Source of the DNA: PALSA-350 sp963794165 | Lineage (GTDB): Bacteria; Acidobacteriota; Terriglobia; Terriglobales; Acidobacteriaceae | Direction: 5' to 3' | Assembly (NCBI GenBank): GCA_963794165.1 | Contig: CAWCCT010000012.1 | Coordinates: 1,054,001 to 1,118,000, forward strand | DNA: 64,000 nt | Part shown: positions 25,536 to 34,651 of the stretch, piece by piece | Position numbering within the stretch: position 1 is the first letter of the stretch | Layout of the letters: each line of letters starts with the position of its first letter | The notes under the pieces: generated by a model | The model's input: the letters and a program-made list of their open reading frames with translations, nothing else | Told to the model about the DNA's origin: nothing | The model's database searches: none | Translations under genes and position numbers: made by a program

Positions 25536-27089
25536 TTAGTGACTCGCCTCCGCGTGTTGCCGTAGAGCGTGGAGAACAACCCGCAGCATCTCTTCTTCCG
25601 GAGCCCGTTTGCCGGTCCAGATTTCGAACTGTCGCGCACCTTGCTGCACGAACATCTCGACTCCGGTCACCACGGGTATCCCTTTCTGACGAGCCATGCG
25701 CAGTAACGGCGTCTCCACAGGGTTGTAGACCAAATCGAAGACCAGGCGGGCATTGATCTCGTTCGCTTCCAAAATATGCTGTGGCCTAACCCCATGCATG
25801 CCGACAGCTGTCGCGTTCACGATCACATCGAAGCTGGTCTTGGCCACCTGCTCGCGGCGAATGGTTTTCGCTTTGGCCTCGCGCGCCAGTTTCTGCGCCG
25901 TCTGCGCAGTGCGGTTCAAGATCAGAACCTCGGCTCCTTTATCGACCAGGCCGAAGACCGCGGCCCTGGCTGCGCCGCCGGCGCCCAGTACCAGGATCTT
26001 CGCGCCAGATAGCGTAAGCCGCTTCTCCAGCGGACGCACAATGGCTCCCACATCGGTATTGAAACCGTATAGTTTTCCATCGTGCGTCCGAACCACGGTG
26101 TTGCAGGCGCCTACCTGGGCGGAGATAGGATCCATGTTCTCCAGATGCTTAAGCACTTCCTGCTTGAGCGGCATAGTTACGCTCAGACCGGACAGCGGCA
26201 CCTCGCGGATCACGGTAAGCAGGTCAGTAAGCTTGCTGGTTTGCAACGCCAGGTAAACAGCGTTCACCGTTTCGCGGTGGAACGCAGTGTTCAGCATCAG
26301 GGGGGAGAGGGAGTGTTTGATGGGGTTGCCCACCACCCCATAGACTCGCGTGGCAGTATCGATCTGCGCAATGCGAAAGGTGTCGGTAAGCGTGCGCGCG
26401 GTAATCTGGCCTGGAGCTGTTTCTTCGCCCTCTGCGGCTGCGGCAAAAGTGAATACGCTGCCGGCGCGAATCGCCAGCACCCGGCTGATGATTCCCTGGT
26501 CGCCCATGCACAGCCCGATCATGTTGGCCATGTCGCCGCTGCGTTCGAGAAAGTGCATCATCACCACGTTGTCGGAAAGTGACCTGGCGGTGCACACAAT
26601 CTTGATGAATTCGGGCTCGTAGGGCCGGATCCGCTCGAAGATGCCGTCCAGATCCTTGGTCGTTTGAAAGTCGTGATAGGAGACGATGAGAGCCGTGCCG
26701 CGTGCGCGCAACTTTTCCAGTTCTGACGCCTGAATGGCCTCGGCCGTCTGCAACTCCAGATCCACCAGGTGAAAGCCGGAAGCGCTGGCTTTCTGCAGCA
26801 CGTCCAATTCGGCTGCGATCGTACCGTTGAACTTTCCTCCATTGGCGGCGCGGCGGCAGGTGGCGATGGCGGTGACCACACTGTTTTCGGCTAGAAATTG
26901 CTTTAACTTGGGCAGCGCGGTTAGGGGCTTCTCCAGGTAATCAAGACGAAATTCCAGGAAAGGGCTGTCACGTGTCGCCTCAGTGGCACGATCGATCATC
27001 TCCGCGGTCGTGGATCCAATGATCGCCACGCAAACCTTGCCCATACGTGAGCGCAAGTATTGCTGCGACAGAGATGAAGCAGAATTCAT
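25536..27089 (-). CDS. Bifunctional 3-dehydroquinate dehydratase / shikimate dehydrogenase
   Basis: 517-residue fusion of AroD (type I) and AroE, catalysing steps three and four of the shikimate pathway. Residues about 17-235 form the dehydratase barrel, with H139 (SYHDF) and the Schiff-base lysine K163 (EFIKIVCTA). Residues about 245-515 form the NADPH dehydrogenase, with GNPIKHSLSP, the catalytic lysine in TMPLKQE, LYGFNTDVGA and the GAGGAARAA nucleotide loop. Such fusions occur in plants and in some bacteria. The cupin gene follows immediately. Confidence 0.94.
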   Translation of the reverse strand: MNSASSLSQQYLRSRMGKVCVAIIGSTTAEMIDRATEATRDSPFLEFRLDYLEKPLTALPKLKQFLAENSVVTAIATCRRAANGGKFNGTIAAELDVLQKASASGFHLVDLELQTAEAIQASELEKLRARGTALIVSYHDFQTTKDLDGIFERIRPYEPEFIKIVCTARSLSDNVVMMHFLERSGDMANMIGLCMGDQGIISRVLAIRAGSVFTFAAAAEGEETAPGQITARTLTDTFRIAQIDTATRVYGVVGNPIKHSLSPLMLNTAFHRETVNAVYLALQTSKLTDLLTVIREVPLSGLSVTMPLKQEVLKHLENMDPISAQVGACNTVVRTHDGKLYGFNTDVGAIVRPLEKRLTLSGAKILVLGAGGAARAAVFGLVDKGAEVLILNRTAQTAQKLAREAKAKTIRREQVAKTSFDVIVNATAVGMHGVRPQHILEANEINARLVFDLVYNPVETPLLRMARQKGIPVVTGVEMFVQQGARQFEIWTGKRAPEEEMLRVVLHALRQHAEASH

Positions 27090-27186
27090 GATGATGACAA
27101 TCTGGGCATATTACCGGCCACACCCCAAGGATGCAAGAACCGTATTCTCCGGGTACGCTGGAGATGGAGTAAGGAGCAGATCCCCA

Positions 27187-29211
27187 TTGAACCATCAATC
27201 AGCAGAGGAAACCACAGTATTGCATCCCTGGAGTGAGCGGGGAGATATCGATGCCCCGGGACTGGAAAGTTGGGTGCAGGGGCGCCTGGCACGGCAGCGG
27301 CAGCAAATTGAGGCCGTTATGGCCGTTCAAGGTGAGAAAACCCTGGAAAACACCCTTCGTCCCTATGACGATGCGGTGGCCACCCTGAGCGCAACCGGGT
27401 CCCTGACCTCGCTGCTGGATAGCGTATACCCGGACAAATCCGTCCGGGATAAAGCGCGCGAATTGACGCAAGCGGTGGCCGAGGTCGCAACCGCGTTGTC
27501 GCTGAATCAGGAAGTCTATCGCGCCCTCGCAGCCATCGATATGACCTCGGCCGACCCCGGGACCCAGCACTACCTCAGCCAAACGCTACTGAATTACCGC
27601 CTGGCTGGCGTCGATAAGGATGACGCCACCCGCGCGCACTTGCGTGAGCTCTCTGATAAGGCGACGGAGCTGTCACTCACCTTTGCCAAGCATGTACAGG
27701 AGAACGTAAACCGGGTGGAAGTGCGGGATGCCGCCGAGCTGGACGGGCTGCCCGAAGACTACATTCGCAACCATCCGCCCGATGCCCAGGGCGTCATCAC
27801 TCTGACCACCGATTTCCCCGAAATGCAGCCGGTGATGACGTTTGCCAAGAGCGCAGAGTTGCGCCTGCGCATGTTCCGCGCCTACAACACCCGTGCTTAT
27901 CCGGCCAATCGTCAGCTATTGCTCGATCTGCTCGCCGTGCGGCAGGAGATGGCTTCCATCCTTGGCTTCGCCTCCTGGGCCGATTTGGCGACGGCTAACC
28001 AGATGATGGGGTCCGCGGCCAACATGAAGAAGTTCATCGGCGAACTGGAGCAGGCTTCGCGCGCCGGCGCCAAGCGGGAATACGAGATGGTGCTGGCCTT
28101 CGCGCGCACGCAGCAGCCTGGGCTGACTGTGCTCAAAAGCAGCGATCGCGGTTATTGGTATGAGCAATATCGTCGCTCAGCCTTCGACTTCGATTCGCAA
28201 TCTGTCCGTCCCTACTTTCCTTATGAACCGGTGGAGCAGGGCATACTCGAAACTGCCGCCCGGCTCTTCCACGTCAGCTTCGAGAGGAACCAGGAGGCCG
28301 CCGTGTGGCATCCCTCGGTAAGCGCCTGGGACGTCTATGACCGGGGCCGCCTGTGTGGCCGTTTCTACCTCGACATGCATCCCCGTGAGGGCAAAGACAA
28401 GTGGTTCAGCGCAGCACCGCTCATCCCAGGGATCGCCGGCCGTCAACTGCCGGAGGCGGCGCTGATCTGCAACTTTCCCGGGGGCAAGGCAGACGATGCC
28501 GGGTTGATGCAATACAGCGACGTGGTCACGTTCTTCCACGAGTTTGGGCACCTGATGCATGCCATCCTCGGTGGCCAGCAGTCATGGGCGGGCGTGAGCG
28601 GCATCGCTACCGAAGGGGATTTTGTCGAAGTGCCGTCGCAGATGCTGGAAGAGTTCTTCCATGACGCCAAGCTATTGGCGTCGTTTGCCCGCCACTACCA
28701 GACTGGCGAGCCCATCCCCCCGGCTCTGGTGGAACGCATGAACCGCGCCAGCGCTTTCGGAAGAGCCGACGGTGTACGCACCCAGCTCTTCTACACCAGC
28801 TACTCGCTCGATGTGCATAACCGGCCGCCCGAAGGCCTGGATCCCGATGCCTTGCTCGAGGAAGGCTACAAGCGCATGATGCCCTACGAGTGGATCGACG
28901 GCAATCGTATGTATGCCAGCTTCACTCACCTGATTGGCTACTCCTCGAACTACTACACCTACATGTTTGACAAGGTGATTGCGCTGGATTTCTTCGGCCA
29001 GTTCGACCGATCGAATTTGCTCGAGGGACCGACGGCGATGCGTTACCGGCAGACCATTCTCGAACCTGGCGGATCGAAGCCGGGTACTGAGCTGATCGAG
29101 GCCTTCCTGGGCCGCGAACAGAAGATGGATGCCTTTGCCGAGTGGGTAGGCGAGGAATTCGCCGGCTCGCCGGCCGGGGAGGGAAGCGATGGCATCGGCC
29201 ATTCTGCGTAA
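27187..29211 (+). CDS. M3-family zinc metallopeptidase (oligopeptidase)
   Basis: About 674 residues. The zinc site is HEFGH (H451, H455) with the third ligand near E481 in EGDFVEVPSQ. The helical fold and substrate-loop phrases (YFYTSY-like FYTSYSLDVH, MRYRQTILEPGGS) match thimet oligopeptidase/Dcp-type enzymes. It trims short peptides in the cytoplasm; no signal peptide is seen. The start is uncertain: a TTG at 27187 has AAGGAG at proper spacing, and a TTG at 27220 is an alternative. The last 23 bases overlap the SDR gene. Confidence 0.88.
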   Translation: MNHQSAEETTVLHPWSERGDIDAPGLESWVQGRLARQRQQIEAVMAVQGEKTLENTLRPYDDAVATLSATGSLTSLLDSVYPDKSVRDKARELTQAVAEVATALSLNQEVYRALAAIDMTSADPGTQHYLSQTLLNYRLAGVDKDDATRAHLRELSDKATELSLTFAKHVQENVNRVEVRDAAELDGLPEDYIRNHPPDAQGVITLTTDFPEMQPVMTFAKSAELRLRMFRAYNTRAYPANRQLLLDLLAVRQEMASILGFASWADLATANQMMGSAANMKKFIGELEQASRAGAKREYEMVLAFARTQQPGLTVLKSSDRGYWYEQYRRSAFDFDSQSVRPYFPYEPVEQGILETAARLFHVSFERNQEAAVWHPSVSAWDVYDRGRLCGRFYLDMHPREGKDKWFSAAPLIPGIAGRQLPEAALICNFPGGKADDAGLMQYSDVVTFFHEFGHLMHAILGGQQSWAGVSGIATEGDFVEVPSQMLEEFFHDAKLLASFARHYQTGEPIPPALVERMNRASAFGRADGVRTQLFYTSYSLDVHNRPPEGLDPDALLEEGYKRMMPYEWIDGNRMYASFTHLIGYSSNYYTYMFDKVIALDFFGQFDRSNLLEGPTAMRYRQTILEPGGSKPGTELIEAFLGREQKMDAFAEWVGEEFAGSPAGEGSDGIGHSA

Positions 29212-29998
29212 GGCCTGGCAAGGAAAATGGGCGTTGGTTACCGGCGCCAGCGCCGGCATTGGGGAAGCGATCGCGGTGGAACTGGCGGAGGCGGGAGTGA
29301 ACCTGGTGCTCACCGCCCGCCGTCGCGAGCGGCTCGATTTGCTGGCGGATAGGCTGCGTAACCAGCATTCTATTCAAACGCAGGTGATCGTCGCCGACCT
29401 TGTCCTTCCGCAAGCGCCGCAGCAGATCTTTGATGCGACCGAAGGCGCCGGGCTGCAGATCGATGTTTTAATCAACAACGCCGGCTTCGGTGAGTATGGG
29501 GAGTTTGTAAAAACCAAATTGGAGATGCAGGTGAACATGGTGCAGGTGAATTGCACCGCGGTGGTTCACCTGAGCCGCCTTTTTCTTCCCGCAATGGCTG
29601 CGCGGCGCCAGGGTGCGGTCATGATCGTGGCGTCGACTGCCGCCTACCAGCCTGTTCCCTATCTCACAACTTACGGAGCCACCAAGGCCTTCGATCGCAT
29701 GCTGGGGGAAGCGCTGAACGAAGAAATGAAGCCCTATGGAGTTCGCGTGAGTGCCCTCTGTCCCGGGCCTACCGAATCGGAGTTCGGCCAAGTAGCCGGC
29801 GGGCGTGCGGCCAGCAGGCGAAAAGCACAATCTGCGGTGCAAGTGGCTCGGAGGGGGTTGGAGGGATTGGCAGAAGGCAAGCCCTGGGTCATCCCGTACC
29901 TTCGCGGCCGCTTGCAGGTCTTCGGCCAGCGTTTCGTCCCGCGAACGTTAGTGACCGCCACTGCCGGGCGGATGTTACGGCCGGCGAGCCAAAAATAA
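29189..29998 (+). CDS. Short-chain dehydrogenase/reductase
   Basis: 269-residue classical SDR. Cofactor loop TGASAGIG at 18-25, NNAGFGEYG, and the active-site residues S near 149, Y162 and K166 (YGATK). An extended C-terminal region with PYLRGRLQVFGQRFVPR resembles the DltE/YqjQ-like SDR branch. Substrate unknown. It overlaps the M3 peptidase end and is followed by a 243-bp gap with a GC-rich hairpin. Confidence 0.88.
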   Translation: MASAILRKAWQGKWALVTGASAGIGEAIAVELAEAGVNLVLTARRRERLDLLADRLRNQHSIQTQVIVADLVLPQAPQQIFDATEGAGLQIDVLINNAGFGEYGEFVKTKLEMQVNMVQVNCTAVVHLSRLFLPAMAARRQGAVMIVASTAAYQPVPYLTTYGATKAFDRMLGEALNEEMKPYGVRVSALCPGPTESEFGQVAGGRAASRRKAQSAVQVARRGLEGLAEGKPWVIPYLRGRLQVFGQRFVPRTLVTATAGRMLRPASQK

Positions 29999-30174
29999 AT
30001 TATTTTTTATATGCAGAACAACTTTGCTGAACAGAATGCATCCTTACTACATAACGACAGAGGCTACTCCAATCTTTTCCAACCTCGTTACTTGTTTACC
30101 CCTATGAAGCTCCGCCTCGGCGGGCTCTCCTCTAAAAATCCCTGATTTCCCCTTCCCAACAGGCCTCTTAAGCG

Positions 30175-30194
30175 GGCCCGCCGGAAGGCGGGCC
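30175..30194 (+). terminator. GC-rich stem-loop between SDR and pgeF
   Basis: Perfect 8-bp stem GGCCCGCC/GGCGGGCC with a GGAA loop. No T tract follows, so it may be a weak or factor-dependent terminator. The rest of the 29999-30241 gap is AT-rich at its left end and holds nothing else I recognise. Confidence 0.4.
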
Positions 30195-30241
30195 TATGTC
30201 TCGGACTACGTCCGTCGCCGGGCCAACGTAAAATAGCGTGG

Positions 30242-31141
30242 ATGGCAACTTCGCAAGCGACATTGCTGGAGGTCGTACGCGTACCCGGTTGGGAGGATCT
30301 CAGCTGGCTGATCCATGGATTCAGTACCCGGCTGGGTGGGAGAACCACCGTGTACCGGCCTGGAAAGTCCGATCTAAATTTGGGTTTTACCGATTCCGAT
30401 GACCGGGATGTCGTGACCGCGAATCGGGGGCTGTTTGTCACCGCAGCCACTGCAGGCAGAGAGATTCTCGGGCTGGTTTCGCTACGCCAGATCCATTCCT
30501 CGCTCATCCACAGAGTCTCCGCCAAGGACGTGCGGGAAAACGGGATGCCGGCGGTGCTCAAGGGCGACGGCCTGATGACCGACGAGCCCGGGGTGCTATT
30601 AGGCATTCAAACGGCGGACTGCATTCCTGTTCTCTTAGCGGACCGCAAGAATCGAGCGGTCGCCGCTTTTCATGCGGGTTGGCGTGGCACTCTGGCGCGT
30701 ATCGTGGAAAACGGAGTAGGACGCATGCGCCTGGAGTTCGGCTCCAGGCCGGAAGACTTGCTTGCGTCCATTGGCCCGGGAATCGGGCAGTGCTGCTATG
30801 CCGTGGGAGAAGAGCTAAGGGAGCAATTCGAGTCCCAATTCGGGTATACCGGGGAACTCTTTCACGAGGTATACGACTCCGACCCGGTCAGGGAAAAATA
30901 TCCTATGCTTTTTCTGACCGCCCGCGCGCCCGGCCATAGCGAAATAGGGCCCGCCATGCACCTGGATCTAGCTGAGGCCAACCGCCGGCAGTTGCTCGCA
31001 GCGGGGGTCAGAGAAGGGGCAATCTTTCTCACCGGGCAGTGCACGGGGTGTCACACCGATCGCTTTTTCTCTCACCGCGTAGAACGGGGATTTACCGGAC
31101 GGATGATGAGCGTGATTGGCATTGCCCGGAATGGGCTTTAA
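30242..31141 (+). CDS. pgeF: Peptidoglycan editing factor / multicopper polyphenol oxidase-like (YfiH family)
   Basis: 299-residue YfiH/PgeF-type protein. Metal-site motifs are clear: LRQIHSS, TADCIPVLLAD, AFHAGWRGT and the C-terminal GQCTGCHTDRFFSHR. Members act as purine nucleoside phosphorylases/adenosine deaminases or as editors of UDP-MurNAc-peptide substrates. Given this genome's purine focus the former is tempting, but the gene is far from the purine locus. Start ATG at 30242. Confidence 0.9.
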   Translation: MATSQATLLEVVRVPGWEDLSWLIHGFSTRLGGRTTVYRPGKSDLNLGFTDSDDRDVVTANRGLFVTAATAGREILGLVSLRQIHSSLIHRVSAKDVRENGMPAVLKGDGLMTDEPGVLLGIQTADCIPVLLADRKNRAVAAFHAGWRGTLARIVENGVGRMRLEFGSRPEDLLASIGPGIGQCCYAVGEELREQFESQFGYTGELFHEVYDSDPVREKYPMLFLTARAPGHSEIGPAMHLDLAEANRRQLLAAGVREGAIFLTGQCTGCHTDRFFSHRVERGFTGRMMSVIGIARNGL

Positions 31142-31237
31142 GCGGCGGGAAAACAAGTTCTGAAGGGTACGGCCCTTTAGCCCCTAGGTCCCCAGGGCTG
31201 TCTCGAAATCAGAGCTTCCGGCATTTGCGTGAAGGAT

Positions 31238-31263
31238 CCCAGGTCTCAAAAGCGAGACCTGGG
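31238..31263. repeat. Small hairpin repeat, family B, copy 3
   Basis: Stem CCCAGGTCTC/GAGACCTGGG around AAAAGC. The flanks CCGGCATTTGCGTGAAGGAT and GGCACCCATCATC are shared with the copy at 38809, defining a second subfamily. It lies between pgeF and the convergent HU-like gene. Confidence 0.8.
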
Positions 31264-31331
31264 GCACCCATCATCCTTTTCGAGGAGGTCCTCACGCATA
31301 CTCAAGCCCGGTGTTCTTGTTGCATCCTGCT

Positions 31332-31655
31332 CTAGGCGGCGGATTCAGGCTTGTTTGCATCTGGCTCAGGCGCCTTGTCCCTGGGGTTGACCAGATCGCG
31401 CAATTCCTTGCTGGGCTTGAAATAGGGAACTCGCTTGGCGGGCACGTCGACCTTTGCCCCTGTCTTGGGGTTCCGTCCGGTACGAGGCTTGCGCTGACGG
31501 ATGCGGAAGCTGCCAAACCCGCGGATTTCAATCTTGTCGCCCGTGCGCAAGGCGTGAATTACGGAATCAAAAATGGTGTCCACGATCATCTCCCCATCCC
31601 GGCGGGTCAGATCGCCCAACTGGGTCACTTCCTCAACGAGGTCTGCTTTGGTCAT
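31332..31655 (-). CDS. HU/IHF-family nucleoid protein
   Basis: 107-residue DNA-bending protein. The family core is complete: a helical N-terminus (MTKADLVEEVTQ), IEIRGFGSFRIRQRKPRTGRNPKTG in the beta arm, and VPYFKPSKELRDLVN. The arm and 'YFKPSKEL' end resemble IHF subunits more than HU. A 12-residue acidic/Pro-rich tail extends past the usual end. It probably acts as a dimer in nucleoid packing and looping. It is monocistronic, with its upstream region in 31656-31904. Confidence 0.92.
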   Translation of the reverse strand: MTKADLVEEVTQLGDLTRRDGEMIVDTIFDSVIHALRTGDKIEIRGFGSFRIRQRKPRTGRNPKTGAKVDVPAKRVPYFKPSKELRDLVNPRDKAPEPDANKPESAA

Positions 31656-31904
31656 GGTCCTATAGTCTCCAAAGTATAAAGGTAACCCTAGTCAGTTATA
31701 GTAGATGCAGCAATCTGATGGTACATCGGAAACAATCCCAGGTACGCGTTCCCTGTGGATCGCAGCAACTGGGTAACCAATACCAGCCATTTGGCGTCAA
31801 AATATTGTTTGCGACCATCGCGAGTAATCTACAGATGCCCCGGGTTTGAGCAGAGTAGCGTAGAATTTACGGCGTATTCAACGAAATGAGTTCAGGGACC
31901 AGTT

Positions 31905-32678
31905 TTGGAACGACCATTCATCAGCATTGTTATTCCCGCCTACAACGAAAGCGCCCGCATCGGGAAAGCTTTGGACGAGGTTCTGCGTTGTGTTCATGAC
32001 CGAAATTGGCACGCCGAGATCCTGGTGGTCAATGACGGATCCACCGACCGCACGGCCGAGGTGGTACAGGAATTTGTCCAGCTGCATCGCGAAGTACGCC
32101 TGCTGAACAATACGAAGAATCGGGGCAAAGGGTTCAGCGTGCGCCACGGGGTGCTGCATGCCGTGGGAGAGATGGTGATGTTCACCGATGCCGACCTCTC
32201 AGCCCCTATGGAGGAAGCGGAGCGGTTGTTTGACGCGCTGCGCCAGGGAGCCGACATTGCTATAGGTTCCCGCTGGCTCGAGCGCAAGCGCCAGACCGTC
32301 AAGCAACCTCTCTATCGCCAGCTTTTCGGCCGCTGCTTCAACGCCATCACCCGAATCGTGATGGGGCTGCCCTTTGCCGACACTCAGTGCGGATTCAAGG
32401 CGTTCCGCCGCCCTGTTGCGCAGACCATCTTCCAATTGCAACGAATTGAGCGCTGGGGATTCGACCCTGAGCTGCTCTTCATTGCGTTGAAGCGCGGCTA
32501 CAAAATTCAAGAGGTGCCCGTCACCTGGGGCCACGATGAGCGTTCACGCCTGAGCTATATCAAAGATGGACTCAAGATGTTGGAGGAAATTGCCTACATC
32601 CGTTGGGAAGCTTTCGCCGGCGCGTATGACCGCAGCGTGGTTGAATTCACCCCTGAGTGGCCAATCGTTAAAGGATAA
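31905..32678 (+). CDS. Family 2 glycosyltransferase, dolichyl-phosphate glucosyltransferase-like
   Basis: 257-residue GT-A enzyme. It begins with FISIVIPAYNESARI, has VVNDGSTDRT for nucleotide binding, the DxD motif TDADLSAP (D95, D97), and FADTQCGFKAFRR with an ERWGFDPELL acceptor region, as in ALG5/DPM1-like transferases that load sugar on a polyprenyl phosphate. Start is a TTG at 31905 after AGGGA; no ATG fits the conserved N-terminus. No transmembrane tail is seen. The gap before it (31656-31904) shows no other gene. Confidence 0.86.
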   Translation: MERPFISIVIPAYNESARIGKALDEVLRCVHDRNWHAEILVVNDGSTDRTAEVVQEFVQLHREVRLLNNTKNRGKGFSVRHGVLHAVGEMVMFTDADLSAPMEEAERLFDALRQGADIAIGSRWLERKRQTVKQPLYRQLFGRCFNAITRIVMGLPFADTQCGFKAFRRPVAQTIFQLQRIERWGFDPELLFIALKRGYKIQEVPVTWGHDERSRLSYIKDGLKMLEEIAYIRWEAFAGAYDRSVVEFTPEWPIVKG

Positions 32679-32681
32679 ATA

Positions 32682-32954
32682 CTACAGAGCCAGGGACTCG
32701 GGAAGAACCTCCGTTTTTCCTGTTTCCACTATCCTTGATTTCATCGCGACGCGAATCTGCATTTCGCTGGTCTGTTCCAAAACCATGGTTTCCGAACAGG
32801 GACCACAAAGCCAGAAGTGCTGCAGGCGGCGTGCTCGTCCCCCGGTAGAGGGCACCGGCAGGTCTGGATCCGGCAGATCAAATACGAAAATTCGTCCTTC
32901 GCGAAGGTAATGGAGCGGCTTGGCACAGCTGGGATTAGCGCACTGATTAACCAT
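32682..32954 (-). CDS. Small zinc-ribbon-like protein
   Basis: 90 residues with a probable four-Cys metal site: CANPSC near the N-terminus and CGPC about 50 residues later (HFWLCGPCSETM). The middle phrase YLREGRIFVFDL and the spacing resemble small conserved hypothetical proteins I associate with acidobacteria; this is from memory only. Start ATG at 32954, after GGGA. It is divergent from proline dehydrogenase. Function unknown; a nucleic-acid or protein adaptor role is possible. Confidence 0.6.
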   Translation of the reverse strand: MVNQCANPSCAKPLHYLREGRIFVFDLPDPDLPVPSTGGRARRLQHFWLCGPCSETMVLEQTSEMQIRVAMKSRIVETGKTEVLPESLAL

Positions 32955-33036
32955 GATGGTCCCGATATTTCCAATCACATTGGAGCTGATAAGTGACCAA
33001 AGGGTTTTCTCCGGCGGCGGGGGAAACTGATGCCGT

Positions 33037-33984
33037 ATGCGAGAATTAGCAGTTCCCATGCCCATATCGCGGTCGATTCTAGTTGCGCTCTCCCGGAGTC
33101 CGTCGTTGCGCGACTTCATGGAAGATTCCGCTCTAGGCAGGCGGATGTCCTCCCGCTTCGTGGCCGGCACAACGGTCGACGATGTGTTGGCCGCGGCGAT
33201 TGCAGTGAACAGCCATCGTATGTCGACCTCGCTCGATAGTTTGGGAGAAAATGTTCTTTCTGCCCAGGAGGCGCAGCAGGCGGCGGACGTCTATCACCGC
33301 TTGCTTGACGCCATCCAACAACGCGGGCTGGATAGCAATGTAAGCGTAAAGCTAACCCAGATGGGTATGGATCTTGACCCGGAATTGGCTTTTGCCATGG
33401 CTGCCGGGCTGGTGGAGCATGCGGTCGCGGCCAATACCTTCGTCCGCATCGATATGGAGGGATCTGACTACACCCAGGCCACCATCGACCTGGTGTGCAG
33501 GCTTCATGCGATGGACAGGAACCAAGGCCGGGTGGGAGTGGTGATCCAGGCTTACCTTTACCGGAGCAAAGCCGACATTGACCGCTTGTTGTCGCAGGGA
33601 ATTCGCATACGCTTGTGCAAAGGAGCCTATCAGGAGCCGGAGAGTCTCGCGTTCCCCGATAAGGCGGACGTCGACAAAAACTTCGTAAGGTTGATGCAGG
33701 TCCTGCTGCCCAGTGGCGTCTACCACGGCATCGCGACCCACGACGAAAAGATGATTGAGGCCACCTGCCGCTTTGCGAAAGAGCGTGGCATCCAACAGGA
33801 TCAATTTGAATTTCAGATGCTTTACGGCGTAAGGCGTGATCTGCAAAAGTCTCTGGTAGCCGCGGGCTATCGGGTTCGAATTTATATTCCTTTCGGGACC
33901 GAGTGGTATCCCTACTTTATGCGCCGGCTCGCGGAACGCCCGGCCAACCTACTATTCATAGCTCGCAATTTCTTCCGCCAATGA
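33037..33984 (+). CDS. Proline dehydrogenase
   Basis: 315-residue monofunctional PRODH with the FAD-binding barrel of the PutA proline domain. Key segments: VSVKLTQMGMDLD, FVRIDMEGSDYT, VVIQAYLYRS, RLCKGAYQEP, IATHDEKMI, FEFQMLYGVRRDLQ and the C-terminal VRIYIPFGTEWYPYFMRRLAERP with the substrate-binding arginines. It oxidises proline to pyrroline-5-carboxylate and reduces quinone. Start ATG 33037 has GGGGGAAA upstream; ATG 33058 is an alternative. A small unknown gene follows 10 bp later. Confidence 0.94.
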   Translation: MRELAVPMPISRSILVALSRSPSLRDFMEDSALGRRMSSRFVAGTTVDDVLAAAIAVNSHRMSTSLDSLGENVLSAQEAQQAADVYHRLLDAIQQRGLDSNVSVKLTQMGMDLDPELAFAMAAGLVEHAVAANTFVRIDMEGSDYTQATIDLVCRLHAMDRNQGRVGVVIQAYLYRSKADIDRLLSQGIRIRLCKGAYQEPESLAFPDKADVDKNFVRLMQVLLPSGVYHGIATHDEKMIEATCRFAKERGIQQDQFEFQMLYGVRRDLQKSLVAAGYRVRIYIPFGTEWYPYFMRRLAERPANLLFIARNFFRQ

Positions 33985-33994
33985 AGGAGATGAC

Positions 33995-34465
33995 GTGAAA
34001 ACCAAGAATGCCTTGAAACAAGCTGAACTCATTCTCAAGCTCTATGAAATTCGCCGCGAGACGGCGCTACGCACGGCGCGTGATTATGTAGGGGGTGAGT
34101 TTATGCCGAAGTCTGTGGATGAATTTGTGAGCCTGGTGAAGGATGGTGGTAAGCCGAGTGGGCACATTCTTCAGGTCTACGGCTATTGGGACATGGTTGC
34201 CGCTTTTGTCGTCCACGGTGCGCTGGACGAAGGCCTGATTTTCGACACTTGCCAGGAGATGTACTTTCAATTTGAGAAGATCCAGCCATACCTTCCGGGC
34301 TTTCGCGAAAAGATGAACCTGCCGGAGTTCCTGAAGAGCATGGAAAGCGTGGTTGCGGGTGCGCAGGAGAGACGTACCCGGGCGGCCGGCAAGGTTAAGA
34401 AGATTCGTCCGCAGATCATCGAGGTGGATCCCGAGCCGATTTCCCCTGAGCCCCCAGTACGGTAA
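33995..34465 (+). CDS. Conserved hypothetical protein downstream of proline dehydrogenase
   Basis: 156 residues, start GTG at 33995 with AAGGAG 6 bp upstream. Mostly helical by composition, with KQAELILKLYEIRRETALRTARDYV at the start and a basic/Pro-rich tail. It resembles the DUF4760-type helical proteins only in general layout, and I do not recognise a catalytic motif. The 10-bp spacing suggests co-transcription with proline dehydrogenase. Confidence 0.7.
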   Translation: MKTKNALKQAELILKLYEIRRETALRTARDYVGGEFMPKSVDEFVSLVKDGGKPSGHILQVYGYWDMVAAFVVHGALDEGLIFDTCQEMYFQFEKIQPYLPGFREKMNLPEFLKSMESVVAGAQERRTRAAGKVKKIRPQIIEVDPEPISPEPPVR

Positions 34466-34483
34466 CCGCACGAAGGGCGGCCT

Positions 34484-34618
34484 TGAAGGGTACGGCCTTT
34501 AGGCCGTACGTACCGCCCCGAAATGAAATCGGCTTTAGCCGCTGAGGGAGCAGCCCTCCGGGGCTAAAGCCCGTTGTTCTTGGTTGCTAAACGTACGGCC
34601 TAAAGGCCGTACCCTTCA
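34484..34618. repeat. Nested inverted-repeat element with perfect 28-bp arms
   Basis: Arms at 34484-34511 and 34591-34618 are exact reverse complements (TGAAGGGTACGGCCTTTAGG...). An inner pair, GGCTTTAGCC-type and GGGGCTAAAGCCC, surrounds a loop. Each arm is also internally palindromic (TACGGCCTTTAGGCCGTA). No coding content. A single related phrase is found at about 31160-31185. It sits between convergent genes. Confidence 0.85.
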
Positions 34619-34651
34619 CTAAAGCCGGCCAACCCTTCAAACACAATTGTC

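Noticed and set aside
29999..31904. Possible tRNA or small RNA genes in the longer gaps
   Set aside because: I found no cloverleaf with acceptor and T-arm features in these or other gaps.
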